From assembly GCA_030544235.1 (NCBI GenBank), contig CM060475.1:9908909-9972908 (forward strand): a stretch of DNA of 64,000 bases, read 5' to 3'. Shown piece after piece: positions 1-12,406 of the stretch (position 1 is its first letter; each line of letters begins with the position of its first letter). The position numbers and the translations under genes were made by a program. This DNA is from Lepturacanthus savala (taxonomy: Eukaryota; Chordata; Actinopteri; Scombriformes; Trichiuridae). The notes beneath the pieces were generated by a model, which saw nothing but the letters and a program-made list of their open reading frames with translations, ran no database searches and had not been told where the DNA came from.

Positions 1-186
1 GCATCATTTATGTGTTTGCTCCTCTCAGATATTTGTTTACCACAGATATTTCTTTGAAAACCATGTCTAAAATTAATTCTAATTAATGCAATATTTTAAA
101 AAAGTAAAAAACACCAAGCCTTTTTAAACTATTCGGCTTTAGACACAAATTTAAATAATATGCATTTTTAATAAATGCAGATTTAC

Positions 187-1124
187 CCAGCTGTCCACTG
201 TTTGAGTCATAGTCAAAGGCGTCGACAGTCAGAGCCAGACTGTCTATGTAGAAAAACGTCCTCTGATCCAGGGACCAGTCCAGCCCATTAGATATGTCCA
301 CCTGAGAGACAGACAGGTGAGGGACAGACAGGCTGCAAAGGGAAATCTTTCAGAAATTGAATTTTGCTCCGACCTCTGCAAACTACATAAACTACTATTC
401 ATAAAAAATGAGTTATGTTAAGCTTACAAAAGTTTTTTGCAAAATATCTAAATGAGACATCAACAGGATTCACTTGTTACAGCCTAACAGTCATGTTTAC
501 CTGGCTCAGGTGTTTGGTGACTTTGAGGTCAGAGGTCACGGAGAACAGTGAGCCTTGCTGCCTCTGAACCATCGCATCTATCCCCATCGTACCTGCAGAG
601 AGGCAACACTCCTGTTACCATGGTGACAGCCGATGGGCCAGTGCTGTTACCACGGCGACAGCAGACACACCTGCTAGAAGGCGTCCGCAGGGATCCACCT
701 TCCCGTCATTCAGCCGGTTGTTTGGTTTGTCCTCGTCAACCTCCGCTAATGGCTTCATGGTCTGAGTCGACCAATCAACAGCCATGATGCTGCGGCCCAC
801 GCCTGCAACATAACCACCTGACCTGCGAGGAACTGCGAAGCCAACCATGTTACCTGAAGAGACAGACAGGTGGAAAGAAAAACAGGTGAGATAGGTTAAA
901 CGTTATTATGGTTAAAGTATTACTTCTATGAAATCATTTCCCTGCGTTCTGATTGGCTGACCTGTTTCCACAGACTGGATCTGATTGGTCGTTGGACTCC
1001 AGCGGTGGATTTTTTTCCCGACGATGTCAACGAACAAGAGAGTCTGTTCTGACTCCTCCCACACTGGCCCTTCACCAATCACAGCATTCTCCTTCACCAC
1101 ACACTCCACCTTCACTGATGACAT
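187..1124 (-). CDS. rgn: Regucalcin (SMP30), 5' half, cut by the window edge
   Basis: Regucalcin is a cytosolic beta-propeller of the SGL family: a metal-dependent gluconolactonase also described as a calcium-regulating protein. Four coding exons are visible on the minus strand: 1124-962, 853-671, 592-501 and 301-187, all with GT-AG borders and matching phase. The protein opens MSSVKVECVVKEN. It keeps the metal-site Glu in GEGPVWEE, the substrate-binding Arg and Asn in NNRLNDGKVDP, and the metal-ligand Asn in VDISNGLDWSLD. The last visible residues are near AFDYDSNSGQLG, so the third metal ligand (an Asp near residue 204) and the C-terminal half lie left of base 1. A second ATG directly upstream (1127-1125) could add one Met. 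The family assignment is secure; whether the missing half is intact cannot be seen. Confidence 0.93.
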
Positions 1125-1740
1125 CATCTATTCTAAACCAATCACTGTCTTGAGCTCACCTGTCACTGTTTCCATGGAAACAACAGAAAGACAAGAATAA
1201 AAGCATATGCTAGAAAGTAAAAGTACTGCATGATAGTACTAAACCGTGTACTATATATTACCATATGTTAGTACACATTGTCTTAAATGCACTACAAAAG
1301 TACTACACACTACATACTACAAATTATAATATATACTTTCTTTATGTCTGAGTACACAGTAGTATGCATCACTATAGTGTTTTTTCATATATATTTTACA
1401 TTAATATAAAAATAATAAAATAATAATAATTAATACACTAAAAATAGTTAGCATTAAGCTACTACATATAATAGTACTGCATGTTTTATTAGTTTAAATA
1501 TACAAAACATTTTGTTTATGTAAATATTAGTAGGGTGAGTTCAATGGATTTAATCCATGTCATATGTTTGTTAAGTCAACATTATTAACAGAAAGCTTTG
1601 TTAGTAAAGGTGATGTAGGTTACTGTCTCTTTAAGAGATTTAATTAAGACGTTACTTGTGTTTTACGAGAATGAACCTGTAGGATTCTGGGCAGTTTCAT
1701 TCTATATGACTGAAACTTCACATAATCCAAGTAAAAGATT

Positions 1741-2075
1741 CATTAGTGGTAAGTAAATCATTAGTTCATGTTCAGAATTAATTAGTGTAAAGTAAATGGT
1801 TAACTAATATTAAGGATTAATTGTTTTTCGGTGAAGGATTAGTAGGTGGAGGGTGAATTACTGTAGATTAATTAATGTTAAGAATTAATTAGCATTAAGT
1901 AAAGGATTAATTCAGTTCAAGGATTACTTAGTGTTAAGTACAAGATTAATTAATGTTAAGGGTTAATTAGTGTTAAGTAAATGATTAATTAGTGTTCAAA
2001 GATTAATTTATGTTGAGAATTAATTAGTGAAAATGATTAATAATTAATGTTAAGTAAAGGATTAATTCATGTTAA
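1741..2075. repeat. Degenerate AT-rich minisatellite (attaattagtgttaagtaaa type)
   Basis: About 330 bp of imperfect units around 20-26 bp, all variants of attaattagtgttaagtaaa, with ggattaatt and gttaagta recurring more than ten times. No coding content. It lies upstream of rgn. Confidence 0.7.
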
Positions 2076-3243
2076 GGACAGTACTAACACCAACTAACCC
2101 ACTCATGCTAATTAACACTAATTAACCCACTCTCGTTAACTGTTATAGGATGCAGTAACGTGCCGTCAGCAGCAGGGGGCTCTAGTTTAAAACCAGTGTA
2201 TTTAGGGCCATAGAGTTCACCTTTGCCCTCAACAGTTGAATCAGTCACTCAGCAACATGCAATGTGCTGAGTGTTGTTTTACTGAAGCCCTTTAACAAAG
2301 GTGAATGAACCGTGAGTTGGTCTGCGTGAATGAAACCAACGGCGATACAACAGCAACTAACTAACCCACTGTTACTGACTGCAGAACCGGCTCTACGTTT
2401 ACATTTAACATGCATAAAGCCCAGAAACGCAGACTCAATGTTACGTGAAGTAACAAACATCCACAAGCCGCACACTCTGTGTCGAAATACACATTTAAAC
2501 TCACCGGCAGTAACTTCAGTAGATGTTTCTTGCTGTTTTACAGAAGCTCCGCCTCCAACCAGCTGACTCTTAAACGCCCCCAGGACAGATCAGCTGGTTG
2601 GTTTTAGATATAATACGGTAATAAGATTCTGAGAACGTATTTATGTGACAGGAACAAGGACTTCTAGAACACAAATCAGGGAAAAGTCACTTGGAAGAAA
2701 ATTGGAAAAAAAGACAAAATAAACTTCCTTCTATGAGAGAAGGAATAAAGGCAATACAATGGTTGAATGTTTATTCAACAAAAAACACTATTACATGTTA
2801 GATTCCATAATTATTCATTTTTCTGACAGAATAAAAAAATTAAATAAGTAAACAGAATGAAGTGCATATGTTTGTCTGTTAATCCTGTTGGATTGGATCC
2901 TTCACACTGAAGAAAATGTTCCACCAGGTAAAATCCACTAATTATTAACATTCTCATACACAAGAGACAAGGTCTGAGAGCCAGATATGTGATGTCATTA
3001 CAGCGCCACCTTCAGGGACCATGAGGAACTTCCACTTGAAAAGATTTAGCTGTGGACCAGCTGGAGTCTGATGATGAGGGAGTGAAGGAGGTGAGGAGGT
3101 CTGGAGGAGGAGAGGAGGAGAGGGGTGTGTTCACCTATGAGGTCACAGTTCAAAGTTTCCTGTGAAGATGTGTCTGATTGGTTTATTATTTCAGATGAGA
3201 ATAAAACATGTTTCCACCAGAGCAACTGGATCATGAGCACTCA

Positions 3244-3249
3244 TTTATT
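3244..3249 (-). terminator. Likely poly(A) signal of vps16
   Basis: AATAAA on the minus strand, 124 bases beyond the vps16 stop codon, with no better candidate between. Confidence 0.5.
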
Positions 3250-3372
3250 AGCACAGAACAATAAATATGATTACTTGGGTTAGTTCTGACATAAACAAAG
3301 AAGAAAACTGGATGCTATGATAGCTGGGGATCACTTTTTGGCAGGCTGCGTACATACATTCAGACTACAGGA

Positions 3373-6300
3373 TCACTTTTTGGCAGCAGAGTTTTTGGCT
3401 CGATTCAACTTGTCGATCAAAAGCCGATCGGAGGTGGAGCATCTGGAGAGGACCGCCGCCATCTCAGCCTCGTTCCTGCGCTCGATTGCTGCTTCTGCTG
3501 CACCCTCCAGGTCACTGAGGGAATAAGAAATGTTGACCTGCCTGATCTGATGTCACCTCTGACCAGGTGAGAAACTTTGAGACTGTGGTCTCAGTCTTAC
3601 CTGACGGCCAGGTGAGCTTTGACTTTCTGCTCAGGCAGAACTTTGGAAACATATTTCTTGGCTTCGTACTTGTTGTTACACTTCATGCAGACTTCCACAA
3701 ATGCCTGAAGAAGAAAAGACAGTAAAACTGGGAAACTATTTAAAATAACCAGGTAAACAACCATAGTGATTGAATCATCTTACCAGGTAGCCGATAGGAG
3801 ACTTCTTGCTCTTTGAGAACTTCTCTAACTCCTCCCACTCCTCCTTCTCTGCCAGAGATTTCAGTTTCAGCCACCAATACCTGCACAGGTACACAGGGAC
3901 AGACAGACGGGTAGAAACACAATTCAAAAACATGTCTTGTAATGTAAAAACAGAAATGTATTGTGGGTTGGGCCAAATGTTTGGCATGACACTAAATCTG
4001 GTTAATATAAATACATGATCTATATTAGAATGAAGACATCAACCAATCTCTGCACAGAGATCTGTGACATCACCATCTGAGTCTCACCTTTTGTCAGGTA
4101 CTCTGAAGTCTCTGTAAAGTTGTTCAGCCTGTTTATGAAGTCCTAAAGCCAGCAGAGCCTCCATGGTCGCCTTGCAACACACAGGTAGTGACATCACAAA
4201 GCAGACTAATTACTACATGGTGGCTTTGAATTGGTTACAACTGTTCCTATTAAAAAAACAGTTAACTCTCTGTTCAGACATTTTAAATTGGTGACAGACA
4301 AAAGAGACAATGTTTGCAAATCCCTGGCACAGCTTTACCTGTCCCAGTAGCAAAGGACAGAAAGCAAAGATGTCTGCAGTAGCCCCTCCCCTTTATCTAC
4401 CTGTAGAGACAGTCACAGTAGCCCCTCCCCTTGATCTACCTGTAGAGACAGTCCCAGTAGTCCCGCCCCCTTCTCGTCATCAAGTTTTCTCTGGAATCGC
4501 AGCAGTTTCATCTCCTCTTCTGTGGCCTGCAGACAAATGCGTTTAAGAGCTTGTCTGTTATTTATACTAAAGTACTGAGTGACTGTCAGAGTAGTATGTT
4601 ACCTTGGCAGCAAACTCGTTCTTGGCCTTGTTATATTCGTCCACAGCGGTCTGCAGGAGGGACAGACGGGACTCTAACCTCTGCAGACAGACAGGTAATG
4701 GACACCTGGGTTAGTTTCTTCACTAGAACTCCATACTGAATGTAATCACACAGGTGAGGTGCCAGTTATTGTGTCTGTGAACAGCTGAGTCACCGGTTAC
4801 CTTTTCTCTATAACTGGCAGTAACATAGTAGTTTGCAAGTTCCTGGTGGTCATCATCCTGGTTATAAAGGTCCTTCAGAGTCTCCTGTTCCTGCAGCTTA
4901 CAGAACTGACAAAGGTTTATCATTAAAACAGACTCCTGATTCCCACTAACATCCCATAGAATGGCAGAGATGCAGAGGAGAGCAGTGATTAGGTAGAGGC
5001 TACTGATGAAGATTACCTGTCTGTAGAGGCTGAGAGCAACTGGCTGGTTCCTGAGAGTCATAAAGAAATCTCCTCTGTTCATCTCATTCTTCAGGTAACT
5101 CACCACCGTGTACACTGAGACACACAGACATATGTGAATGGAAGCATCATTAGTGTTAGTATGTACTAGCTTATATCAATGTGCCTGTTGTGAGTTATGC
5201 TGGGTTTAAATAACTATATATACACCGTATATGGCCAATAGAGTAACAAATAGATGGATAAATGCCCATCTTCCATATATTCTTGTTGTAGGACCTGATC
5301 TCATCATCTTCAGCCCCCTGATCAATGGGCTGAAGATGATGTGTGGTTGATGGTGGCAGACTGGCAGTTGAATAGCATCATGTGGCTCATAAATAAACCT
5401 ATTCAAAGTGGAGGGGCAGCGGAGCATGTTGGCTAATAGCTCTTTAACGTCCACTTCTGAGGAACTTTATCAGAAAGAGATGTGACTCAAAAACCCATTA
5501 CTCAACATCCTGTGTTTCTGTAGCTATTCAAAAGTGCTGGAGTTTAGTTTATGGTCATTACATTTTTTTGCTAACTAACTCCATTTCACTGGTAAACGGA
5601 ACCTGGAAAATAATCCTACAGTAAAGCCTCGTCACTTCTATACAGCATCTGCAATGCAGTTCAATGCAAACATACCTTTGGGATTTCTAAAAAACTGTTA
5701 AACTGTAATTGTCAATTGTAATTGACATTGATGAAGCCAAAGCATTGTAAAGATGTCTATGCATCTGTTCATGTTTGTGATGTTAACAAAAAATCTTTGT
5801 AATAGTGTGACATCATCGCTATGACAACAAATACCCAAGTCTGTGTCTCCGCTCTCCACAGCTTTGCTCAGAGCCAGCTGACTCCTCTTCATCTTCAGCA
5901 AGAGAGGAACCTGCTCACCTGAGCGAGCCTCATAGTCCAGCAGCTGGCAGAGAATTATAATGATTATAAAATGATTTATATTGATTTGTATCTGCAGTCA
6001 GCGGTGTGAATAACCGTGAATTTACCTTGATGGCGAGCTCAGTGCGGCCACATTCGTAAGCTTTGGCTGCGATGTGAGAGTAGGAGACACCAGGTGAGTC
6101 TCCCACCTTCAGACACACCGCTCTGGCTATGGCCTCATCTGTTAGGTCCTTCTGCTGCACCTGGCCAAACCACACACACATACATGCAGGAGTGAGGAGG
6201 TCAGTAATTCTTCTCAAGGAAGCAGTGGGAGGAGTCAGGTGAGGATCTGGTACCTTGCATGAAGCCCAGTGTTTGAGAACTCTACTGACTCCCTGGTAAT

Positions 6301-9300
6301 CTGGAATCTTCAGGTAACGACAGATTTCTATCGCTAACGGATAAAACTGTCGATATACCAACCTACAGATAGAGAGAGCGAGACAGGTGAGAGACAGGTA
6401 CACAGAGACAGACACAGTTGAGTCAGGCAGATTTACTCACCTGTCGATCAACACCTGCAGGGTCATCTGTTTGAATCTGAGGTCAGGGGTCAAGGAGGAA
6501 GTCACTATGGTAACCATGTGCAGTGTGTTTAACCTCATTGGTATTAAAGAGAAAATGCTTTTATTTTGAATGTTGAAGCTTGGGCACATGGCCTCCTTTG
6601 TAAAACTAGGATAGAGCGTGTGTGTTTGTAGCTCATCGATATCAAAGGGCAAATGCTTTTATTGCAGGTGACAGAGAAGCTGTTTGCAACCTTGAACAGA
6701 CGTTGTACACGCTACTCTCTGCTGCTCAGCTTAGTTACATGAATCACTGATATTTAGATTTACCATAATGCAGCAGGGCAGTGTGAGGATACTGAGTGTG
6801 TGTGAGCGGCAGACCAACACTGGCATCTCTGACGGCGTTCAGCACTCGCAGCTCTCTACAGGTCGACACAAACGGGTCTGGGCTGAAGTCTGTGAGGAAG
6901 CATTTCCCGAAGGAGGCGGCCTGGTGGATGACCATCATGTTACACCACAAATAATAAACTCACATACACAGGCAGTGTGTGTGTTTTCTCACCCTCAGGA
7001 GGGATTTCTGGGTGTTGGAGTCATATTCATGTCCTGCTGCCTCCACACATTGTCTGACTGCTTCTCCCAGCATGCTTTGCTCCTTGATCTCCCTCAGGTA
7101 CTCATCAGCCTTTTGACTGGACTTCTACACAGACACACACTCACACAATTATAACTAAACTCTATCAGAATCACTTAAGAACCAAGCAGACAGGTGTCAT
7201 ACAGACAGACAGACAGGTGTACCTCATACTCGCGGTGAGCCTCCAGAAGCAGAGCTCCAGGTGCCATGGAGGCAATCTTGAAAATGTCCTGACAGACCAG
7301 AGGAACTTCCTGTAGCAGCTCCTGATTGGACGAGCTGATGATCCGGACGCCGTCCAGCTCGCCGACACAAATGCACTGATCCTCCAGCGGGAACCTGAGC
7401 CGGGGTCAAGGGTCAAACATCAAGTGAAAACAGACCCAACATCACCTTAAGTGAGTGGCTCAGTCCCTTTGTAGCACTTAAAGGTGCAGCTGTGGTTTAA
7501 AGGATACTGGATGGTGTCATTACAGACTCCAGCCACTAGGAGGAGTCTGTCCCACATCAACACCACAGACGGCTGCTGGGACTTCGGTCTGCGACACCTG
7601 GGCAGGAGCAGAGGGTGAGACAGGTAAATGGACAGACAGACAGACAGCAGCAGAGATGACGGCTGGTTTCAGTTTATGTGTCATCTGGATGCTAGTTACT
7701 TTCTCACCTGACAACATATGACATTTAAAGTCCAGTGTGTCCGATTAAGATAATGGAATGTGATATTCATAAGTATATTTTAATGAGTATATCATTAAAT
7801 TAAAATAAGTTGAATTGTTGGTGTTGTTTTTATTACTTTCGACCATAAGTACTTCTATCTTCTCTATGTAACAGCCCAACTCCATTACCCCCCTAGACAG
7901 ATGAGCAGACATGTAGACTTACCAGATCATCTGTTTGGGAGGGGTCCTCACTTTGGTGTCAACCTCACTCAGTTTGTCCTGAAGACACACAAGCAGCTGT
8001 CAATCATCCACACAGACCACACCCCTCAAAGCCCAGAAAGCTGAATGGACTGTGGAAGTACTTACCTGGAGGTGGGAGGGGCCTGTCCACAGGTGACCGG
8101 TGTCAGTGAAGAGAGCCAGGTATTTATAACTGAAGGACACACACATATGGACGATATTTCCAGCCTGAGGACCTAGACCTGGAGGACTCTGAAAACAGAC
8201 AGGTGTGTTACAGACAGACAGGTGTGTTACAGACAGACAGGCAGGCAACAGAAAGACAGATCTCACCACAGCAATGCAGGATGTGTTGTCCAGGATGTAG
8301 AGGTCTGGTCCCGTAGCGAGCAGGACTTTGGTTTGGCGGTCCTGAGTCAGTACAGCCCAGCAGGAGGGGGGTCCCTGCAGACCTGAGGGCAGAAAAACAC
8401 ACCTGCGTGAAGTTACCTGAGAGGGGGACAGAGTTATCATACTGCGTACACACAGCCCCCAGGTGTTACCTGTGACTTCAGGTAACCTCCTGAGCTTCAG
8501 GTCGTCGATGTTGGTTGCTAAGGTGAACCGGGAGGACCCCGTTACAATGGCGACCCCTGTCCCATAGGGGGAGTGGAACACTTTGGCCTCCAACACCTGG
8601 GACTGGACCACCTCCTATCAGGGGTCATACAGGTGAGTCAGACAGGTTGAGACAGCAGGTCATACAGCTAAATCAGAAGGTCATACAGGTGAGACAGCAG
8701 GCAGGGTGGCAGGTTACCTGTCCCATGCTGAAGTGTCGTTTGAATGATCCGAACAGGTCATAGATCAGAACCGAACCATCCTCCTGAATACACAGAAGCT
8801 CATCGCTGACCGTCCATCCTAAATGCACCACCGGACCGCTCTTCCACTGACACACAGACAGGTAGAATAGGGACAGGTAAACAGGTAGCACTGAAGACAA
8901 CAGACTGATCATCAGGACAGGTGCATGTTTACCGGGAAGCTGGCGATGGAGATTCCAGATGCAGAATAAATTTCCAACTGAGGACGAGAACTCGGAGAAC
9001 GTCTCAAAGGTTCTCTGAGGAGAGCTGTGAAGGAGACACAATAGTGAGATGCAATCATGATGTTCTAAATCGAAAATCAGTCGTCAATCAAGAGCCTGAC
9101 AGATCTAATGTATAATCAATGATGAACCTGGATAAATAATAATAAATCTGAAGTTATCACACCTGAAACAACATTTATTAATAACCACCACCCCTCCAGA
9201 AACCCTGTAGTATCTATTTTGTTTAACCACCTCACTGTGTGTGTGTGTGTGTGTTACCTATCGGTCCTCCATATGGAGCTGCAGCCACCAGACAGTCTCT

Positions 9301-9820
9301 GAGTCCATCCCTTAGATTCCAACACATCTCATACAGCTCTGTTTTACTGCGCACACATATACACACATCAGATTAATAACCCTTACAGCTGGTTTAATCT
9401 GTTTGTGTTTCCAGCTGAATGAATCACCTGACTGATCACTGCTTCTGATTGGCTGGACTCTTCTGAATAATTATCATTACTATGTTTTATTCCACATATA
9501 ATGCAGCCACACATAGCTGCATGATAGTAATGAATGACATCTGTCGGTTTACACAGTTACAGTCATATACTAACATGAAGGGTAACGTTAGCCTGAGTCA
9601 TGTGACCACAGCAGTTAGCAGTTAGCTGTTAACGATAGCAGGTAACACTTAGCTGCTATGGATACAGGCTAACGTTAGCATGAGTCATGTGACCAGAACA
9701 GTTAGCAGCTAAGCTAAGTGCTAGCCGCTAACGTTAGCTGAATGTGATGATAAACCGGAGAGAAACTGACCGGTAGAAAGCTTCTCCCAGCGGGTTCCAG
9801 TTAGCTGTGATAAATGCCAT
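3373..9820 (-). CDS. vps16: VPS16, core subunit of the HOPS/CORVET tethering complexes
   Basis: VPS16 is a shared core subunit of CORVET and HOPS and binds VPS33A during endosome and lysosome fusion. I join 24 coding exons: 9820-9771, 9346-9258, 9024-8933, 8846-8718, 8614-8470, 8382-8267, 8188-8066, 7978-7923, 7597-7508, 7394-7223, 7124-6993, 6920-6793, 6476-6441, 6362-6254, 6160-6026, 5943-5835, 5114-5017, 4905-4801, 4680-4603, 4526-4440, 4170-4088, 3880-3784, 3704-3601 and 3514-3373. The sum is 2505 nt, 834 aa, against 839 in human, with no frame break. The start reads MAFITANWNPLGEAFYR. The first half is the beta-propeller-like Vps16_N region; the second is the alpha-solenoid Vps16_C, with family stretches NRGDFFMTLRNQP, LYNQDDDHQEL and EELEKFSKSKKSPIGYL. 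Exons 9 and 12 use GTATCC-type donors. The exon 20 donor is duplicated (see findings). Confidence 0.96.
5302..5341. repeat. Perfect 15-bp inverted repeat in a vps16 intron
   Basis: CATCATCTTCAGCCC (5302-5316) and its exact reverse complement (5327-5341) flank a 10-nt loop. It lies in the 0.7-kb intron between vps16 exons 16 and 17, the longest intron of its second half. No flanking target duplication was seen. Confidence 0.75.
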
Positions 9821-10359
9821 GTTGACTGTTAGCTGTTAGCAGTTAGCAGTCAGCTGATCACTTCATAACAAACAGCAATAGCTTCTTCTTATTTTTCTTC
9901 CTCCTTTTCTTCCTCCGCCTCCTTTTCTTCTTCTGTAGAGTTTAATGGCTCTAGAGCCAATTTACCGCCACCTACCAGACTGGATTGTGGAACAAGCGAC
10001 TTTGCAGAAACAAAATCCAAAAAGAAATCTCTACATTATATTATATAGATTAATAAATTCATAGTAAATTTTGCACTGTGTCGCTTTTGTTTCCTCAATG
10101 ACTGAAAAAGATATTTTCTCTGGATACCAATTTCCCTGCACTGAAGGATTGTAATTACTTTATTGATGTTTTACCATAAAGCTTTTAATTATAAAATCAA
10201 AATAATAAAAATATTGAAGCAAAACCAATCATCTATGCGGATTCAATTCTGTATCATCGGATTTTAAAAACTATTTAAAAAATAATCCCATGTTGAAATG
10301 ATAACCAATACACACTATGTCTTAAAAGGAAAAATATGTCTGTTTGAACCACTATGAAA

Positions 10360-10361
<2 letters not shown>

Positions 10362-10449
<88 letters not shown>
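10362..10449. repeat. (AT)n microsatellite, about 44 units
   Basis: Uninterrupted TA/AT dinucleotides between vps16 and cavin2. Confidence 0.98.
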
Positions 10450-10450
<1 letters not shown>

Positions 10451-11337
10451 TATAGCATACTTGAGAGGGGGGGAATAACCAGCGAGGAATGGAAGAGAAA
10501 GTGTGCGGCTGTGCTGTATATACATCACCATATGTTTCCTGCTTTCACAGCTCCAGTCCTTCTAAACTCATGGAATTAGTGTCATTGTTTTTCTAGCTCT
10601 TAGCAGGATGTGTATCACAATACCTGGAGATTGACCCACTATGTTAACATCAGCTGAACTCCTCTGATTCATAAAGGGAACTCTCATTTCCACCTGCATT
10701 ACTGATCCTCTCATGCTCCCAGTATATTATGATCTACTTGCTCCCCACTCCTGTCCTGCCAAACAGTTTCTTACATTTACTCTGAGCTTTATCTTCATGT
10801 GTCTTAAATGAGCCTCACATTGTACAAGGAAAACACTCCCTAAACCCCTTTAACAGGGAGAATAAAGGAAGAAACCTCAGGAAGTATAACAAAGGAGGAT
10901 CCCTCTTCCAGGGATGGGTGGAAAAGATGTGTACAGGATGGAAACACTGCATTAGAACAGGGAAGAAAATTATAGAAAAGCATCAACAGATCTAAAAGGA
11001 TGTATAGTATATGTAGAGGATGTTGATAATTACATGATTCTTACAAATGTGATATTATTAAATCTAAAGAGAAATCAACAGGATTTCCAATGATATATGC
11101 TGGAATGCTGATAATGCAGAGAGAGACAGATATAATCCACCAAATACACATTTACTACATTAACACAGAACTGTGTTGGAGCTGTATCAACAGTATTTAA
11201 CAGTATTTGTGCATGATATTAAGCAAGATACTATGATACTAGTACTTGGTGTACTTTTTGTACTTGGTATGTAGGAGGCAGGTTTGTGTTCTGGAAAAAA
11301 TTCCTCACATTCCCAAAACTTGAAGGATGTAACCCAC

Positions 11338-11340
<3 letters not shown>

Positions 11341-11428
<88 letters not shown>
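11341..11428. repeat. (CA)n microsatellite, about 44 units
   Basis: Uninterrupted CA run about 1 kb upstream of cavin2. Confidence 0.98.
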
Positions 11429-11431
<3 letters not shown>

Positions 11432-12406
11432 TTGTTACCTCTCTGAGTCACATGACCTGCCGATCAGAACTCTGCTGGTCAGAAATGCGACTAACAAAAT
11501 GTTCCTCTGACTTCATGGAGCTGAACCTTTTCTCCAAACCCTATTTGAAGTGTTTTAGGACGTCCCACTGACAAATAAACACAAAAACAGGAACTAAACG
11601 CCACTGATGGAGGAAACTAACAACCAGAAGCAACAGGTCAGCTGGTCATTTGGCCAGAGTTGTTGTGTTAATTTTTTAATACTTTAACACTTTCTGTGTT
11701 TGTGATCTGCAGACTAACATGTTAGAAGTTTTGAGTTTTAACCAAACCTATTTTTAAGGAAGAGAAAAGTGAACACAAAGAGAGGAAAAGCTGTGACCTC
11801 ACCCTGGAAACATGCAACACTCACACACACACACACACTCTCACACACACGGCTGTTGTCATGGTAACAGAACCCTCCCCTTTGGGTGTGGATGAAGGAG
11901 CTGCAGAGAGTTAACCCATTCAGTCCCAACAACAGCTGATCAGTGCTCCGTCATTATCTATTTATTATATTTGATTTTTCATTCATTTAATTTAAATTGC
12001 ATCATTGTAATTGGATTTATTTGTTAATTTTTAATTTCATTATCGTTATTATTTTTATTTGTAAAAATGTATCCTGTATTTCATTATCATTTATTTGTAG
12101 ATATTATATATATATTTATATATGTATTTATGCACCCATTCTGCAGACAGGAGCCTGGAGCAGTGAACAGAAACTTTAGTTTAAACTTTAAAGGTGCCGC
12201 CCACCTTTAACGACCTACCTGCAGGAGTTTCTCTCTGGGAATGAAAGAGTTAACAACTGAACAGGCATCTCCAGTTGGGGAAGTTAGATGGAAAGTGTTG
12301 GTCTGAGCCAACCAATCAGAGGCCATCGCGGACACACACACACACACATAGCTCAGTGTTTTAGACTCAGTAGCAGTTAGGGAGAGTTTGTTTCGTGTTT
12401 TCTCTG

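Larger units (their letters stand above)
1125..3372. other. Intergenic: rgn upstream region and vps16 3' flank
   Basis: No coding frame with family resemblance. The region from about 1200 to 2150 is very AT-rich and contains the degenerate TTAAG/TTAAT repeat listed separately. The rgn promoter and any 5' non-coding exon should lie here, but no TATA box could be tied to it. The right end is the vps16 3' UTR. Confidence 0.5.
9821..12406. other. Intergenic: divergent promoters of vps16 and cavin2
   Basis: vps16 and cavin2 are head to head, 2.6 kb apart. The vps16 side (9580-9780) has repeated gttagc/taacgttagc words typical of fish 5' regions. The middle holds a long (AT)n and a long (CA)n microsatellite. 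No further gene is supported; the CA-repeat reading frames on both strands are artefacts. Confidence 0.6.

Noticed and set aside
11231..11571. His/Thr- and Cys/Val-repeat ORFs at (CA)n tracts, also near 13.8, 35.8, 47.1 and 48.0 kb
   Set aside because: Direct translation of dinucleotide repeats with no conserved flank.
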